A stretch of DNA of 64,000 nucleotides, taken from the NCBI GenBank assembly GCA_963693365.1, contig CAVNZM010000013.1, forward strand, positions 5,642,001 through 5,706,000, in the 5' to 3' direction. The translations under genes and the position numbers were made by a program. This stretch comes from Amoebidium appalachense (Eukaryota; Ichthyosporea). Numbering within the stretch: position 1 is the first letter of the stretch; each line of letters begins with the position of its first letter. Positions 13,287 to 25,587 of the stretch are shown here, one piece after another. The notes beneath the pieces are model-generated. The model did not search any database. It was not told the origin of the DNA and saw only the letters and a list, made by a program, of their open reading frames with translations.

Positions 13287-14570
13287 AGGGGGGTGGGGAG
13301 AAGAAGGAATGGGTTGAGCGTGTCAATTTTAGAGTGTGAAATGTTAATTCGCAACCTACAACCTACATGACCTCCACCTTCTCGAAGTATGTCAGCCCCC
13401 CCCCCCCTCCCCCCCCCCCTTCCCCCCTACCTCCCCTCCTCTCCCCCCAGCTCCCCCAGCACACACACACACACCACCTCTGCTCCTAGGTGCTCACAAC
13501 CACACCACTCACACTCTTTCCCCTAGTCCCAAATCGTTGCCGAATATTCGGCTGGTGCATAGGCAGTGGGGAGTTGATGGGTTAAGAAGGAACCAAGGGT
13601 ATAAAGAAAGCATAAGGGAGGAAGAGGGGGACGAAAATTGGATTACGGGGGGTCCCGGAGGGTGGTGGTTGTGGTGGAGGAGTGAAAGATCTCTCTCTCT
13701 CTTTTTTTCTTGATAATTCTTCCCGGGGAGGGGGGGGAGGGGAGGGGGAGGGGGGGGGACAGGGCTGGTGGGGGTGGTGGACGTGGGGGGTGGGGGCAAG
13801 GGGGGGAAGGGGGGGAGGGGGGAAGCACACCTCTTCCAGGACTCCCCCACCGACAATTTTGTTTGCAAAGTCCACCTGTCCACCCAAATTCATTGTCTGT
13901 TAGTTCATGGAAACGACTGCTCCAATCCGTCCCCCCCTCCCTCGCCCCCCTCCCCCCTCCCCCCACCCCTTCCTCACCACCCTTTCTCCTTACCCCACCT
14001 TCCTCCCTTTCTCCTCCTTCCCCGGTGCCCATGCCCCCTTCCCCTCCACCCCCCACCCCCCCACCCCCTCCCCCCAACCAATTCCACGACCCCTCAGACA
14101 TGGGCCCCCCTATGCCACGACTCCTCCCAAGCTCCTCCACCCATTTCAGCTCGATCCCCCCCCCCCCCCCCCCCCCCCCATTATTCTCCCCCTCCTCCCC
14201 CTCCCCCCTCCCCCCCACCCCCTGCCCCCTCTCGGCCATGCCGATCTAAACAATATGAAGTCTTTCTCACCCGAAACACAACAAAAACGTACTAATGGCA
14301 TTTACTGTATTACTAATTATTAATAATGAGGGGGCGGAGGGGGAGGGGGGAGGGATGATGGGGGGGAGATGGGGGGGGGGGGGGGGGGGGGGGGGGGCTG
14401 AATCATAAAGAAGAGCATCGGTAGGTAGTGGGTTACAACGTTGTCGTAGTCGGCAAAAGAGTTTTTTATTTTTATTTTTATTTTTTTTTGGGGGGGGGGA
14501 GGGGGGAGGGGGGAACAGTTCAGGACTCAAAAAAATTTCTTTTCTTTTCTTTTCTTTTTCTTTCTTTCTT

Positions 14571-14601
<31 letters not shown>

Positions 14602-14646
14602 GGGTGGGTGGGTGGGTTGGTGGTGGTGGTGGTGGTGGTGGTGGTG

Positions 14647-14682
<36 letters not shown>

Positions 14683-15490
14683 TGTTAATTTCAGGACTCG
14701 GGTGTTAGTGCGCTATACTAATCACTGCCTGTTAGTGTACTAGCATAAAACTCAACAGAGAACTTAAATTAATATGAGTGTTTACCAATGAATTACCGTT
14801 TAATTATAGGCACGGGCGCCGGAATGTGATTGGTGTAACATGATAGGGGCCATACCATGAGAAAATCACGTCCCTCATCCTCGATCTTGCCTGCATCACA
14901 AAGACAAATCAGCAGAGCTCTAAAGCTTGCCCCCCTCCCCCCTTCCCCCCCCTCCCGGCCCCCCCTCCCCCCCCCCCCTCCCCCCCTTCCCCCCCCACCA
15001 AAAAAAAAAAAAAAAAAGGCCGTTTAACAAAACACACCGAACACATACGTATGAAAAGTGAGAAACAGGAAAAGAGCAGGTAGAATTTGAAACCACTTCA
15101 TTTCGAAAAACCCTTCTCGCCGCGTTCTATCTCGACCACGGGTGTGACAAGTGGCATATTCTCTTAGCCTATCTGTATCTATACCCCCCCCCCCCCCCCC
15201 CCCCCCCCCCTCCCCTCCCTTTCTGAAAACCCTACCCGAACACAACAAAAAATAATCCACAACTTAAATGCAACACACCTGCATGCATTCCCACACTCAG
15301 TATGTGGTGTGTACGCCCACAGCACGCACACACGCATGCACGCACACACACACACCTTGTGCTCTGACATCCACCATACACATGGGTGCATTCATACGGG
15401 CGTCCAGTTCACTTTGCGGTGGCATCCCAAGCCGCTGGAATGTCAACACTCCACCAAGGTTGCCTTCTCTCACTGATGTTTTTTTTTTTT

Positions 15491-15533
<43 letters not shown>

Positions 15534-15768
15534 ATAATATAGGTATTATGATTAGTGAGTGTGCATGGGTTGAAAGAGATGTCAACGGCATGCATATGGG
15601 AAAGGGATGTTACATATAGGCTTGGTGATGGTGGTGGTTGAGGGGGGAGGGGGGAGGGGAGGGGGGAAAGGGGGAGGTTAAAGTTCATGGGTGTGCACCT
15701 GTTTCATCCCACTTCTCGTCTGTGCGGTAAAGCCCCCCCCCCCCCCCCCCCCCTCCCCCCCCCCCACC

Positions 15769-15799
<31 letters not shown>

Positions 15800-16498
15800 A
15801 CCCACCACCACCACTACCACACACACCAAAAAAAAAAAAAAGCAAGCAAAAGTCATCTATAACCTCCAATTTATGTTTTGCCCTAGCAACGTTCAGCATT
15901 TTTCCTAACTCGAATCTTTGAATATGAAAATCCTAGCTTGAACCACAAATCACCACCAGTTCCAATCTTGTATTGCAGCTAGTCTTATAGACCCCTGATG
16001 ATGACGTCATCACCCACCTCTTTCTGTGACGGTTTCAAAGTACTGCAGCAGGCAGAGCATCTTTTGGGTGCGCACTTGCGGACTACCCCGTCCATAGTAC
16101 CAATTGTAGAGCGTCCCAAGGTTGATGCTGTGGGTGTGTACATGCGGGAGGGGGGGGGGGGGGGGGGAGGTTAAGAGGTTTAACAACCAGAAATAAAATC
16201 ATCCGCGGCACGAGGAAGGGAGGGGGGTACAGGGAGTCAGGAGGGATGGGAGAGAGGGGGAGGGGGGCTGAGTGGAGGGGGGTGGGACAGGGGCAAAAGA
16301 ATACATGAGGTGTGAAGGAAAATTGACTGTCTGTGTTACCAAAAACTATGTGCTCGTATCTTCCACCAGGGTACCAGACCCACAGTGCTCAACTACTGTA
16401 GAATCAGGACAACGTGGGGTTCTACACGTATCGCTTGCATACATTCGCGCATACACGAATGCATACGCTTAGGTGCTTGCGTGCGCACATGAGAACGA

Positions 16499-16533
<35 letters not shown>

Positions 16534-17815
16534 ACACACACGCACACGCACATACACTTACCTGGGCATGTCTGGGCCCTGGTCTGGGAATGTGCAGAAA
16601 AATGCATTTGCCAAAAGACACGCTACCTGTCCGTTCCCATTTTTTTTCAGCAGGGCAGCCGGCCCCCCTATCTCCCCCCCCCCTCCCCCCTCCCCCCCTC
16701 CCCCTACTCACCCCCCTCCGTATTACCCCCTCCCACACCTACACACACACTCTTGCAACCCCCCCCTCCCCCCCCCCCCCCTCCCCCCTCCCTGTCCCCC
16801 CTCCCCCCTCCTCCCTCCCCGGCACCTGATTAAAAAAGACCATTTGCTGGAGCCCACATTACTTTGAAACCCTACGAATAATGTTGCCTTCCGAGACGGA
16901 TACCGGCATGCAGGGAAAGACTATACTTAAGAACATATGAAATTTAGATAATCGCGCTATTTTTTTTATCTACAATAAAGCATATAGAACCTACCAAACC
17001 TGGTGATCCTTTGAGACCCCCCCCCCCCAACCACCACCACCCCCACCGACAGGGAAACCTGGCCATAGCGCATGGGCAAATTTAAGAACATCCGAGGCTA
17101 TGATCACCCAAAAATTTTAAATGATTGGACCCTATTCCTAAACGAACTCATTTTAACTTTTAATTTAGTCACCCCTTGTAAGCTGAGCCGGGTTGGAAGG
17201 GTACATGAAAGGGGAGGGGGAAAAGGTTGCAGCAATGAGCGGAGGGGAAGGGAGGGGATCGTAGAGGATGGGGCGGGGGGGGGGGGGGGGGGAGGGGACA
17301 GGGGGACGTTGCAAACCTGGTATGAGCTGATAGTGATGGCGTGTGGTCTGCTTTTTTTGAGCAGTGGGATGGGCTTGGTGCATGCAGTTGGGAGTTGGAG
17401 GGCTAGGCCGGCTATCTTGGGGAGTAGTTGGGCAAAGCGCTCACGGGTAGGTTCGTTGACCTGAATGATATAAACGGCAAAGAGTGAAAGTGGAAAGAGG
17501 TGGTAAAGGTAAGACAAGCAGGGGAGTGTAAAGAGGGGGTATTGCGTGTGTGTTTTTACTATTTGGGGGGGGGGGGGGGGGGGAGAAGGTTGTAGGTTTA
17601 CTGTGTTGAGGTGTCATGGGGGTTAACTGCAAGGAGAAGGGTCCCAAAAGGGAGCGTGATTTTTCAAGTTCTTGTCGTATAACAATGCCAGGAATGGGTT
17701 GGTGTGTAAGGCTTGGTGGTGATGGTGGGTGCATATGTTTTTTTTTTTTTTTTTTTTTTTTTTTTGGGGGGGGGGGGGGGGGAGGGCAACAAATACAGGA
17801 AACGGTATGGTGCGT

Positions 17816-17847
<32 letters not shown>

Positions 17848-18870
17848 AGGGAGGGAAAGAGAAAACATGGAAGAAAAATGAAGACCAGCAGGGTGTAATT
17901 GACCGTGATGCTAAGGTGCTGAAGGTGGTCATGATAATTCTTCTTTTGAAGGAGCAGCCTTATAGTGCTAAAACTATATTTTAAAGTCACCGCTAGAATT
18001 CTTCGAGGGATAGACAGGGCATGCGCAGGGGGAGCGGGAGAGGGGTGAGGAGGCAGGGAGGGATGGGGAGGGGGAGGGGGGAGAGGGGTTCCGACTGGGA
18101 GTCACACGTTTGCACATAACATCATTGAATAAGTGCACAGCAATTATTTCAACCGTGAAGGAACCTTTTTGGCAGCATATCGTAATGAATAATCGTGAGG
18201 AAGCATGCCCACACATACCGATCTGTAGAAGGCATCCAAGTGATCCAAGGACATATATTTGGCCCCAGCACATGTCTTGATGCATCTCTGCGTAAAAATA
18301 TCATAATCATCAATCCAAAAGAATAACAGTATCATGTAGAAAGTTATGACAATGGTCAAAACATGCTGCATGATATTATCACGGCATCATACCGCCTTTT
18401 CATTGTTAAATGCCCTACTGCTTATCATGTCGTATATATCTTCTGCCTACCCAATTTCCTATCAGATCCAAAAGATCCATTTTCGTATATCACACTGTCT
18501 ATCCAATAAGTCATATCCCAGAGGACGGTTGTAACACTATCATCGAGCTCCCTATTGACTGCTCTGAAGTATTTGATACACAGAATGATTGGATCACACA
18601 GGCAACACATGGAGCTATCTGTTCATCAAAGAAAAAAGAGGGGGGGGGGGGGGGGGGAGAAGAGATCAAGGGAACGAAGTTTTTTTCGGGGGGTAGAGGG
18701 GAGGGGGAGGTGGTGGGGGGAGGGGGCCGGGAGGGGATGAGTGACGGGAAGAGGTGGGAGGTGAAGGGGGGGGGGAGGGGGGGGATGGGAGGGCGGGCTC
18801 TTTCCTCCGAAGTTTTTCTCGGGAGAATGGGGGATGGGGGGAAAGGGGATGGAAGGGGGGGGGGGGGGGG

Positions 18871-18933
<63 letters not shown>

Positions 18934-18945
18934 AGAGGGAGAGGG

Positions 18946-18995
<50 letters not shown>

Positions 18996-21090
18996 GGAGA
19001 CAGAGAGAGAGGGGGGGGGGGGGGGAGGGAAGGAGGGAGGGAGGGTGGGTGGGAGGGAGGGAGGGAGGGGGGGGGGGGGGGAGAGAGAGAAGGGGGGGGA
19101 GGGAGGGGGGAGGGGAGGAAGGGAGGGAGGGAGGGAGAGAGAGGGTGGGGGTGGGGGTGGGGGAGGGGGGGAGGGGGGGGGGAGGGGGGAGGGGGGGGAA
19201 GAGGGAGGGGAATGGGGAAGGGAGGGGGGGGGGTGGGGGGAGCGAGAGATGGATAGACAGAGAGAGGGGGGGGGGGGGGGGAGAGAGAGAGAGAAGGGGG
19301 GAGGGGAGGGAGAGAGAGAGAGGATGGGATGAGTACCTTGAGGTCGTCCACATCCTTCAGTCTCTCAGCCTTGACATACTCTAAGGCTCTTTTTATGGCC
19401 GGCCATTTGGAGTTGTATGAAGAGTGGGGCATTTTCACGTATCCGTAGCGCCACACTGCATCGAATGGGTCCTTATAGAGGGCTGAAGGTGTGCAGTTGT
19501 GGGCTTGGGGGTCGGTCTTGTCGCACACCAGCTGGTGGGGAGGTGGTGTGTTTGGGTGTGTGTGTGTTTGTTGGGGGTAGGGGGGGGGGGGTGGAGGGGA
19601 GGACGAAAGTAGGTGGGCGGGTGGGTGGGGGGGAGGGGGGGGGGAGGAGGAGGTAGGGTGGGGGGGGGGGGGGGGGGGGCGGGAAGGTAGGGTGTGTGTG
19701 TGGGGGGGGGGGGGGGGGCAGCTGGTTGGTTAGATAGGACTGCCGGTACCGGGTGGTCGTCTACATCATGCACGTTCCTCACCCAGGCTTGCGTATACTG
19801 CAATCATGTGTGAGTGTGGCTAATGTAAGGGACCGAGCCCAGGAGGAAAAACCACGTGCAACACCCTGTTGAAAATACTCATTGGTGACCAGTGCTTCAC
19901 TAAGTATAGTTATATGTATACACACGCGTGTAACAGTTGCATTAAAGAGCGATAGTTGTTATTGTTTGACTCAACTTGCGCGAGCGCTTTTCCTTTTTGA
20001 TACTTTTATACTATTTTGTTTTATTTTTATTCTTTTTTTTTTTTTTTTTTGGTGTGTGTGTGTGGGGGGGGGGGGGGATTATGCTCGGAAGTTGGACCAA
20101 AAGCTGCAAATTTAGCACCCTTTCGTGGACGCATTCATCTTCTACCGATAGAAAGAAACGATCTACCTTAAACGTAAAAAAGACGTTGGCCTAAGTGCTG
20201 TGCCCACATGCAGTCGGTCATATGTTGCACACGCACACCCAAATCCATAATAGCAGAGCAACACATCAATTCATGGAAAAACTTACACTGCAAAGAATGG
20301 TGTGTGCCCGCCTGTCCACCCTCTCATACGTCAAATCCTCCACACACCCCTCCATCACCGTCACCATCTTTGCACCCGCTGCCACATTTTTATCCGTCAC
20401 ACTACCAATATCAGTACGTTCGACACGTGGTGGTGATGGCCTACGAAAACCCAATGGCGACCTGTCCCGACTCGTGTACCCATCTCTCAAGGTTCCAGTT
20501 GACGAGCTCTGAGACTCAACTGAAGAGTAGCTGCTACAAGCGTAATCGTTTGCGTTGTAGCGTGTTTTTATTTCATCTGGGGGGAACTGCTGGAAACTCT
20601 CAGTTGGTGCATGTGTGCCTGGCTCAGTTGGATTCATTATTGTAATTGATGCCGTCTGTGTTTCAGTAGTCCGCGTGGATGCTTGAATGGTGTTTTCGAA
20701 GCACGTGGGGGTGTCTGTGCTGTTGTTGTCCCCGTTGTGTGTGTGAGAAAAAATGTTAGGTGCAAGGTGATTGGAAGCTTGAAGAGGGCCAGTCTGGTTT
20801 TGTGAATCATGGTCCAGCTCCATAGGCATTGCGCCGTCTTCCATGGAGGTTTGCGTGCCAGCCATGCCTAATGGGTAGCCTTCGGGTGGTTGAATATCGG
20901 CGTTGTGTGGGTCTGGGAATTGCAAGGTGGGGTTTGGCTGTAGAACGGCTGGTGGATACATTCGCAGCTGCTGTTGCTGCTGAGGTTGTTGCAGGGGTTG
21001 TTGTTCAAGTGTGTGTCGTGGGTAGCCAGTGGGAGAAAGGCCGTTTGTGGAGATGCATTCATCACAGAGGCACACAGAAGGGCTGCACAT
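7225..21090 (-). CDS. Poly(ADP-ribose) glycohydrolase (PARG), 17 exons, 741 aa
   Basis: Cleaves poly(ADP-ribose) glycosidic bonds to release ADP-ribose. Proposed exons on the minus strand: 21090-20287, 19797-19750, 19531-19337, 18287-18219, 17460-17317, 16626-16562, 16127-16018, 15162-15112, 14890-14856, 13875-13831, 12994-12908, 12102-12008, 10899-10815, 9679-9586, 9122-9057, 8246-8130 and 7340-7225 (stop). All junctions have GT..AG ends and compatible phases, and the total of 2226 nt is divisible by 3. Residues 1-268 are a low-complexity Gln/Ser/Thr/Pro-rich tail (a QQQQQ run is present) of no recognised fold. Family motifs appear in order: [10 protein letters not shown] (about 314), [13 protein letters not shown] (384), [14 protein letters not shown] (421), VDFANK (508), the catalytic signature GGGVLEEGAVQEE (516-528), [28 protein letters not shown] and WGCGVFGGD (645). 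The Glu pair 527/528 matches the catalytic QEE. The join of exons 1-2 to the domain is less certain, and exon 2 has an alternative in-frame donor 9 nt downstream. The gene lies head to head with a PARP-like gene. Confidence 0.88.
10211..10627. repeat. Tandem duplication of about 200 bp in a PARG intron
   Basis: Two direct copies of a unit beginning ATTCGTTC then poly(T), TGTGTGTGGGGAAGG, a unique stretch, poly(G) and GGAGGAAGCACAAGCGG. They differ mainly in homopolymer length and lie between the exons at 10815-10899 and 9586-9679. Confidence 0.8.
10900..11345. repeat. (TG)n/(TC)n/(TG)n block and poly(C)40 in a PARG intron
   Basis: TG repeat 10901-10944, TC repeat 10979-11005, TG repeat 11006-11034 and a run of about 40 C at 11290-11329. 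The acceptor of the exon ending at 10899 uses the CA strand of the first repeat as its upstream region. Confidence 0.85.
11591..11674. repeat. (TG)n microsatellite, about 84 bp
   Basis: Pure TG dinucleotide repeat within the intron separating the PARG exons at 12008 and 10899. Confidence 0.9.
18626..19330. repeat. Purine tract with (GA)n in a PARG intron
   Basis: About 700 bp of almost pure purine on the plus strand, including (GA)n at 18874-18922 and 18950-19000, GGGA repeats and poly(G). It separates the PARG exons at 19337-19531 and 18219-18287 and yields long false frames of Gly/Arg/Glu or Pro/Ser/Leu. Confidence 0.9.
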
Positions 21091-22581
21091 GGTGGTAGAG
21101 CAAAGGATTGGATTCAGCCTGAAAGTTAAAGTTCATTCAGAGCAGGGGAGTACTGTAACAGTAGCAGTATAACACTTGAACGCAGCACGAATTACTGTAT
21201 ACGTATGTTTTCGTTGCAACTACAGCCGTTCAGATGCTTCGAAAAAGGAAAAGAAAATGGAACCCTTCCTACCTCAGCTGTTTTTAACGAGCATATGACA
21301 GTTTAAGAAGGGCCGAGTCATGCAGAGTGTCAGAATAACACTTTGGGATCTCGACCCGGCACTGTCTACGTAGCACCAGCACACATATGAGTGAAAGGTG
21401 TTCATCATCACGCATGAAGAAGACACAAAAACGTATTAAAAGAAAAGATAATACATATGAATACTAAAGACCGCCAAATAGTGGTGTCTTAACCCATGTG
21501 TTGCCTTAAGAACGGATCCACCCGCCGCCACCGTTACCTGCCTTAGGTTTTGCTTCGCTCCAGTTACGTAATCGCAAAAGTCAATATCTCTATTCCGATT
21601 GGCTGTAGCTTTGGCAGCCTTGGCTCATAGATCTAGCCAATCACAATGTGTATAGCAGTTCAACCTACGAAACGCATGCCGCGGCATTGCATGTAGTCTC
21701 CAAGGCTTTGTACCCGCTGGCTTACGCAAGTGGCCTGGGCGGCCTACGACGCTGCGGGACGTCTCCGGCTGGGTCCTTCTGGCTGTAATGACCAATCAGA
21801 TCGCTCAATCTGTAATGACCAATCGTAATGCTCATAAGTTTTAAAGCAATCATCTAATCTCATTATATAAAAAGCCTGGGCAGGCAGATCATGTCTTCTT
21901 TTTACTAAGTTGGATTTACGTCATTTTGAACCAATCGCCGCTCGTTAAGCCAGATCCGATTACGCGCGATCAAACTTTGTCTAGTGACTGTACATGTCGC
22001 CTGCGGCAACATACAAGGTATGTTAGAGGCCGCAGGGAGACAGCACTCGGAGTGACTACATTGCATGTGTTTTCCTGCACGTACGGACATATGCCGGGGT
22101 CTTTTCTGGCCCGTGCCAGAGCTCCCGAGGGTTTCGCAGCTACGTAATCCTCCACCGCGAGTGAAACATTCATGGCTTGCTACGTACCGTACATACCTAT
22201 TCCCCGCAGGTATCTCTCAAGTTGCTTCCGAGTAGACCCATAGCACGGAACCATCGGGTGTCAGTCAAGCAGTGCACGATGCTGCATCACACGCAGGAGT
22301 GGTGTTTTCTTCGCCCCAGCTGCAAACCTGTGTGTACAACCGGACTCATTCTAAAATGGAGTGGTAAGAGTGACACTGAACAGCCTACGGTTCTGCACGC
22401 TGCCTTCATTCACAGATTTTTAGCCTCTATTGAGTTGGGAAAGGGAGAGTACCTATTTTTCGCGACAATTCGATGTGTCAAACAATACTATGGTTCTTTC
22501 AGCGGGTCTTTTTCCAAAATAAAATTTTTTTTTAAAAAAAAACAGCATATCAAGTTCCTTTTTTTTTTTTTTTTTGCAAAC
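21091..22581. promoter_or_regulatory. Shared PARG / PARP-like divergent promoter region
   Basis: About 1.5 kb of unique sequence lies between the minus-strand start at 21090 and the plus-strand start at 22582. Five CCAAT boxes lie at 21598-21602 (reverse), 21637-21641, 21792-21796, 21819-21823 and 21931-21935. A TATATAA at 21864-21870 precedes the plus-strand gene. A GTATGT donor at 22020 and a C-rich acceptor ending at 22210 could define a 5' UTR intron of that gene. CCAAT boxes are classical NF-Y sites; use by both genes is inference. Confidence 0.55.
21864..21870 (+). promoter_or_regulatory. TATA box of the PARP-like gene
   Basis: TATATAA followed by AAAGCC, about 30 bp upstream of a likely start site near 21895. 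It lies between the fourth and fifth CCAAT boxes and points toward the gene starting at 22582. Confidence 0.5.
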
Positions 22582-23899
22582 ATGTCAGAGCCAGATGCCG
22601 TACGTGGGAGCGAGCAGGGTCCTACCAACCCTGAGTCGAGGCCTGGGCCTCTGCAGCTGTGCCGTGTGGGGTGCAACCGTGTGGGTGCCGATGGGACGGC
22701 CTTTTGCTGCAACGACTGTCGACACAGCTGGGCCGAAAACCACACAGAAGACTGCAACATGCGCATGGGTATTGTGGTTGGGGAAAGTGATGCTCGTGGC
22801 GGCAGTGGTGAAGATGGTGACAGTGAAATGGAAACGTGCCCAGAGGAATCGGAGGAGTCCGAAATCATATGCCACCGCCCTTTTGTCGACGGTATGTTTC
22901 AGACACGTGCACACTCGCAGCCGACGGTCACCTGGCGCCAGCAACCAGCACGCTTCCTTGACCGCCTCTTTTTCAACCCGTTTTTCATGCAGGAAGATAA
23001 TCTCCCACCCCGCGATTTTTTCCCCTATTCCCTCCCTGCCAGTGACCCCTCCAGCGCCCGTCAATCTCCGAGAGGGTCAGGTGGCCAGTTTTCGCTGTGC
23101 ACCATGGGCTGCGGTTACATTTGCGCACTCGGGTACAGTACGTGTTGCAGGGCGTGTGTGAAATGTGGCAAGCACGATGGAAACTGCACGCAAACACAGC
23201 CCACCGTTGACCCTGTAACCGGCACTTTCATTCTCGTAAAGAGACCCCCCAATCAACTCGCTCAAAATTCGACATTGAGTCAGACCATGTGCGAGCGTCT
23301 GTGCGGAAAAAGGGTAAATCCGGGGTTCAAGACGTGCTGCCGCGCGTGCGGAAATGTTAAAGGTTCTCACGACGCAACATGTGGTGGAAACGGTGAAGCC
23401 CAATTCAATACAATTCTTAAAATCCCCACATGTCGTTTCTGCAGCAAGCCGCCACGTCCCAACTTCCAAACATGTTGCCGCACATGTGGGTTAACTCCGG
23501 AGACTCACGACGCATCTTGCGGCACGAACGCCCTTGCGGTTTGCAAACTGGGCTGTGGGATGGGTGTGGCGGCAGGAACCTTCACCACATGTTGTAAGGC
23601 ATGTGCGCAGGGCACATCCACACACGACTCCACCTGTTTGGGTGTGCCTGTTCCTATTCCAAACACGGCAACGACCGTTACGGCCACAAGTGCAAGCAGT
23701 GTGTCTACTAATTGGCCAACATGTGAAAGGGGGTGTGGTAACCCGTGTGCCCCCACCTACTTTACGTGCTGCAGAGGGTGTGGGCGAGGTCGGGCCCATG
23801 ATGGCCAGTGCACCGGTATTGCTGGCAGGTATGTGACCCCCCCCCCCCCCCCCCTCCTTCCCCCCAGTCCCCCCTCCCCCCTCCCCACTTCCCTCCTCC

Positions 23900-23937
<38 letters not shown>

Positions 23938-24398
23938 CCCCCCCCCCCCCCCCAAAAAAAAAAAAAAAAAAAAAAAACGCTCCCCTTTTCAATGCTTTCA
24001 AAATGTTTTAAATAGAAATGGGTCGGAAGAGATGGTGTTTGACTCTGCGTCTGTATGTGCGGATAAAGGGGGGGGGGGGGGGGGGGGGGGGGGAGATTGC
24101 AGTTGACATACATTGTTTTTCGTTTTGATTAGTTGTCGTAAATTCGTTTCCTTCAAAATATTTGTTCCCTTAGCGCTCTCGTTCCTTCCATATATTGCAG
24201 AAATGCAGCAGCTGGGTCTTTTCCGTAGTGTAAAAACCATTCTCCTCGCCCTTTCACCTTCAGCCCCCCTCCCCCTTCCCCCCACTCATCTATTTGAAAT
24301 TCCCTCTTTCAAAAAACTACCCCCCCCCCCCCCCCCCCCCCCTTCCCCCCGGACCGAAAAGACACGCCCGCACGTCACCCGAACACAAATGTATGCAC

Positions 24399-24437
<39 letters not shown>

Positions 24438-24541
24438 AAAGAAACCGTCCGAGGGTAGTGCTTGTGAGTCAGTCCTTTAGCAGTCTCGCAGTATTTTTCA
24501 TATACCTCCCTCCCCCCCCCCCCCCCCCCCCCTCCCTGACC

Positions 24542-24573
<32 letters not shown>

Positions 24574-25367
24574 ATCCAAAAAAAAAAAAAAAAAAAAAAA
24601 AAAGGAAAAAAAAAAAAAAACAAAGAAAAAAGAAAAGGAAAAAAAAAAAGAAAAAAGGAAAAGAAAAGACAAAGGGGAAGGGTGGGACCACACCCATTCC
24701 TTTAGTTATGTTTTCCGTCCCGCACTTAGTATTCCGCAGATGACGGTAGCGAGAATCTGAAAAACAGGAGGGACAAATAAAAAAACGGACCTACTGACAT
24801 GGATCCCCACACAGAATAAGTGCCGACCAGCAGTCTCTAGCCGACTACATCCACGGCAAGGTCAAGTCAGCCGGCAGGACCCTTGTCTCCCTGCAACTCA
24901 TTGCATACACCAACCCAACCCTCCCCAACAACAACAACACCCTCTACTCTCCAGCCCACGCCGCCCCCGGAAACACCGCCATCACCCCAACCACAGCAAC
25001 TAAATTCACCACAACGAAAGGAAACGACACCCTCGTCACCAAATTTGTGCAACTTCATGCGCAGTACACTACAAAAACGACGGATGTTGTCTTTCACGGT
25101 ACCGCACACCACGCATCTATCGTCTCGACTGGGTTCAGCGCAAGTGCAAGGAAGACTGATGCGGTAGGGAGCAGCAAGGGCTTTCGGACGCCGAGCCACG
25201 AATACAGCACAACAGATGTGGGGACGGCAAAACAGTATGGAAATAGCATGGTGGTGTGTGTGGTGTTGCCTGGTACTAGCGGGGTCAACCACACATCAGG
25301 GGCACCGATCTACACAACGAGGGATGTGGCACAGCTGCTGCCTGTGGCTGTGATCACTGTTGGGTGA
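22582..25367 (+). CDS. Six Cys/His modules fused to a PARP-like ADP-ribosyltransferase domain (two exons, 599 aa)
   Basis: Exon 1 is 22582-23828, with donor GTATGT at 23829. Exon 2 is 24815-25367, with acceptor CCCCACACAG ending at 24814. Phase 2 matches on both sides. The intron is packed with poly(C), poly(A) and poly(G). Modules lie at residues 27-58, 173-202, 237-267, 284-313, 321-352 and 381-410, with consensus C-x2-3-C-x8-TCCRxC-x5-8-HDxxC, probably zinc-binding (inference). An acidic stretch (75-95) follows module 1. Residues 417-599 resemble a PARP catalytic core: VVFHGT (His510), a GF five residues after SIV, HEYSTTD (Tyr546), and IYTTRDVAQLLPVAVI at the C end. Aligned on DVAQ, the usual third triad residue Glu is Ile581. 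That H-Y-I pattern is typical of mono-ADP-ribosyltransferases rather than polymerases. No ATG exists in exon 2, which supports the splice. The gene is divergent from PARG. Confidence 0.78.
23829..24814 (+). other. Intron of the PARP-like gene
   Basis: 986 bp with poly(C) 23901-23934, poly(A) 23954-23977, poly(G) 24067-24093, poly(C) 24321-24342, poly(A) 24401-24435, poly(C) 24541-24573 and A-rich sequence to 24672. The donor GTATGT and the acceptor CCCCACACAG bound it. Confidence 0.7.
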
Positions 25368-25534
25368 TTGGTTTTTCGAGGTTTCATTCACTTCGAGATT
25401 TTTTTTTTTTTTTTTGGTTCCAGTTAAAAAAATTTTTTTTTTTCTTCTTTTTTTAGGAAGGAAATGCTCAAATCAAGGAAGTTTTTTTCCTCTTTCTTTC
25501 TTTCTTTTCTTTTTTTTTTTCTCTTTCTTTTTTA

Positions 25535-25587
<53 letters not shown>

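Noticed and set aside
16272-16472. Plus-strand frame ([19 protein letters not shown]...) inside a PARG intron
   Set aside because: The peptide is not repeat-derived, but I see no splice sites in phase or partner exons on the plus strand, and it is contained in an intron of the opposite gene.
18425-18610. Possible extra PARG exon (minus strand, ...[16 protein letters not shown]...)
   Set aside because: Its acceptors give phase 1 or 2, while both neighbouring exons need phase 0. Joining 19337 directly to 18287 gives the family-like spacing without it.
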